From Myxococcus xanthus (lineage in GTDB: Bacteria > Myxococcota > Myxococcia > Myxococcales > Myxococcaceae): a stretch of 64,000 nucleotides of DNA. Location of the stretch: the NCBI RefSeq assembly GCF_006402735.1, contig NZ_CP017174.1:4529001-4593000 (forward strand), written 5' to 3'. The notes beneath the pieces are model-generated. The model saw nothing but the letters and a program-made list of their open reading frames with translations. It was not told the DNA's origin and ran no database searches. The translations under genes were made by a program, and so were the position numbers. This document shows, in pieces, positions 18,703-64,000 of the stretch (its first letter is position 1; each line of letters opens with the position of its first letter).

Positions 18703-18738
18703 AAGAGGCTGCCCGGCACATGTACCGGGCAGCCTCTT
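18703..18738. terminator. Bidirectional intrinsic terminator between the S46 peptidase gene and guaA
   Basis: A perfect 14-bp stem (AAGAGGCTGCCCGG / CCGGGCAGCCTCTT) with an 8-base loop sits between the convergent peptidase (stop 18646) and guaA (stop 18769). The stem ends in AA/TT runs on both sides, so it can serve both strands. Confidence 0.85.
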
Positions 18739-18768
18739 TCGCGTCAGGGCGTCAAACGCCCTACCGCC

Positions 18769-20322
<1,554 letters not shown>

Positions 20323-20423
20323 CTGGGAGTCTCCAAGAGGGGCGTCGTTGACGGCTGGGGGCCCTTATCGCTACAAACTTCCGGAATACAACGCCCAAGT
20401 ACCTTCAATTGTTCGAGGCCTGG

Positions 20424-21056
20424 ATGCTCCGCCGCCTGTCCGCCCCTACCGCTGCTGCGACCCTACTCCTGCTGTCCGCCACCGGATGCGTGAAGGAGAT
20501 CTCCTCGGATGAGCGGCTGGACCGCGAAACCCAGAATCTCTCCGCGAAGGAGATGCCGGGTGCCGCCGAGCTGGAGAAGCTCACCTGCGAGGACTCCACC
20601 GAGGCGCTCATCAAGGCGCGCAATGTGAACCGGCCGGAGACGGACCGGCTGGTGGACTACATCGAGCTGTACTCCTCCCTCCGCAAGCGGACCGCCACGT
20701 TCGAGGATGCGATGAACCGCAACCCGGACCTGAGCTACCGCGAGGGCACCCAGCACCTGGTCAACGCCAAGGACAACTGCATCCAGCAGACGGCCGACGT
20801 CCGGGTGGAGTTCGAGACCTACATGCGGGAGCTGGTGGGCGTGCCCACCGTCCAGGAAATCAAGGGCGGCAACACCGTGACCATCGCCCGGCTCGACTTC
20901 AACACCCTGCGCCAGGCCATCGAGACGCTGGAGCCGGACGACAAGGACACGCTGCTCAACCAGGTGAACTCCGCGGAGAAGCGCGTGGCCCCGTCGACCC
21001 CCGCGGCCGATGAGTCCGCCCCCGCGTCGGGTGGTGGCCGCAAGCGCGGCCGGTAA
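20424..21056 (+). CDS. Putative lipoprotein, helical, unknown function
   Basis: 210 aa from ATG 20424 (a TTG at 20409 would add five residues). The signal peptide ends in LLLLSATGC, an acceptable though not perfect lipobox. The mature part is mostly charged alpha-helix ([72 protein letters not shown]). It has two further Cys residues that could pair. A Ser/Gly/Arg tail ends it. It reads divergently from guaA and ends at a strong terminator. I do not recognise the family. Confidence 0.75.
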   Translation: MLRRLSAPTAAATLLLLSATGCVKEISSDERLDRETQNLSAKEMPGAAELEKLTCEDSTEALIKARNVNRPETDRLVDYIELYSSLRKRTATFEDAMNRNPDLSYREGTQHLVNAKDNCIQQTADVRVEFETYMRELVGVPTVQEIKGGNTVTIARLDFNTLRQAIETLEPDDKDTLLNQVNSAEKRVAPSTPAADESAPASGGGRKRGR

Positions 21057-21087
21057 GGACGCTCCGGCCGTCTCTGGCTGGACACCC

Positions 21088-21118
21088 AGGGCCCCGCCGA
21101 GAGGCGCGGGCCCTTTTT
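21088..21118 (+). terminator. Intrinsic terminator after the lipoprotein gene
   Basis: A GC-rich stem (AGGGCCC ... GGGCCCT with inner GCC/GGC pairs, GAGA loop) is followed directly by TTTTT. It lies 31 bp after the lipoprotein stop and before the end of the convergent guaB. Confidence 0.85.
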
Positions 21119-21177
21119 CATGGCCTCGGGACGCGGCGCGGGAGGACGGGCCACCGCCCTCCCTGGCGCCCTCCGGA

Positions 21178-25113
<3,936 letters not shown>

Positions 25114-25255
25114 GAACGCGCACTGCGTGTCCTGATCGCACTCAGTGTCATGTATGGTTTCGGTAATTTTCCGGTGAATCTGGCCATCGCCTAGATAGTC
25201 GGATTTGCCTGCTATGTAGCGCCTCGCTTCCTTCCGGACAGACGAGCGCGCTCCC
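25114..25255 (+). promoter_or_regulatory. Upstream region of the giant NRPS/PKS gene
   Basis: 142 bp separate the PilZ-Hsp70 stop from the synthetase start. The stretch is clearly richer in A+T than its surroundings (around 25142-25170), as expected for a promoter. I cannot pick reliable -35/-10 or sigma-54 elements. An in-frame TAG at 25217 limits the possible start; ATG 25256 is the first candidate and lacks a recognisable SD (ACGAGCGCGCTCCC precedes it). Confidence 0.4.

Positions 25256-64000
<38,745 letters not shown>

Noticed and set aside
16391-18721. A 776-codon minus-strand open frame opposite the S46 peptidase
   Set aside because: The plus strand has a signal peptide and all catalytic motifs of S46; the antisense frame shows only Leu/Val/Arg/His-rich shadow sequence.
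25114-25255. A sigma-54 (-24/-12) promoter for the synthetase gene
   Set aside because: TTGCC occurs near 25205 but no GG lies at the required distance upstream.

Overview
The window is very GC-rich DNA from a myxobacterium, most likely a Myxococcus species. The signs are strong G/C codon bias at third positions, frequent GTG and TTG starts, several lipoproteins, an acidobacterial/myxobacterial-type duplicated ABC permease, an N-terminal PilZ-like domain of the kind common in Myxococcus, and a giant NRPS/PKS gene. I see no tRNA, rRNA, CRISPR array or insertion sequence.

Positions 1-25113 are chromosomal background. A partial minus-strand gene opens the window. A + strand run follows: acyl-CoA carboxyltransferase, acyl-CoA dehydrogenase, a conserved unknown, rnc, two cyclophilins (one exported, one cytosolic), era, der, a YfgM-like TPR membrane protein, a BamB-like beta-propeller lipoprotein, a Nudix hydrolase, an RNase H-like exonuclease and a DUF3014 protein. 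Many are translationally coupled (TGATG, GTGA). The der / TPR / PQQ-lipoprotein grouping echoes the yfgM-bamB-der cluster of E. coli. Next come a minus-strand lipoprotein, an ADOP-type ABC permease with no ATPase beside it, an exported S46 peptidase, guaA (-), a lipoprotein (+), guaB (-), and a gene fusing a PilZ-like domain to an Hsp70 ATPase with an amphipathic tail. Two good intrinsic terminators sit at the convergent junctions.

Positions 25256-64000 are one uninterrupted + strand reading frame of at least 12,915 codons (38,745 nt) that runs off the right edge. It encodes a lipopeptide-type hybrid assembly line in one polypeptide of about 1.4 MDa or more. The order is FAAL-ACP; C-A(N-MT)-PCP; five C-A-PCP modules; KS-AT(malonyl)-ACP with no reductive domains; C-[decayed A with an inserted luciferase-like monooxygenase, no carrier]; C-A-PCP; C-A-PCP; C-A (cut by the edge). 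No epimerisation domain is present in the visible part. Three A domains carry a serine code, two share an aliphatic-type code, and four have codes I cannot assign.

The expected product is an acyl peptide starting with N-methyl-Ser. It would carry one malonate-derived C2 insertion after the sixth amino acid, next to a flavin monooxygenase that could oxidise the beta-keto intermediate. The architecture resembles what I remember of the myxoprincomide synthetase of M. xanthus (MXAN_3779), but I could not check that. The most unusual parts are the sheer length of the single gene, the carrier-less C / decayed-A / monooxygenase block flanked by two C domains with altered active-site motifs, and near-identical A and C segments that point to internal duplication or gene conversion.
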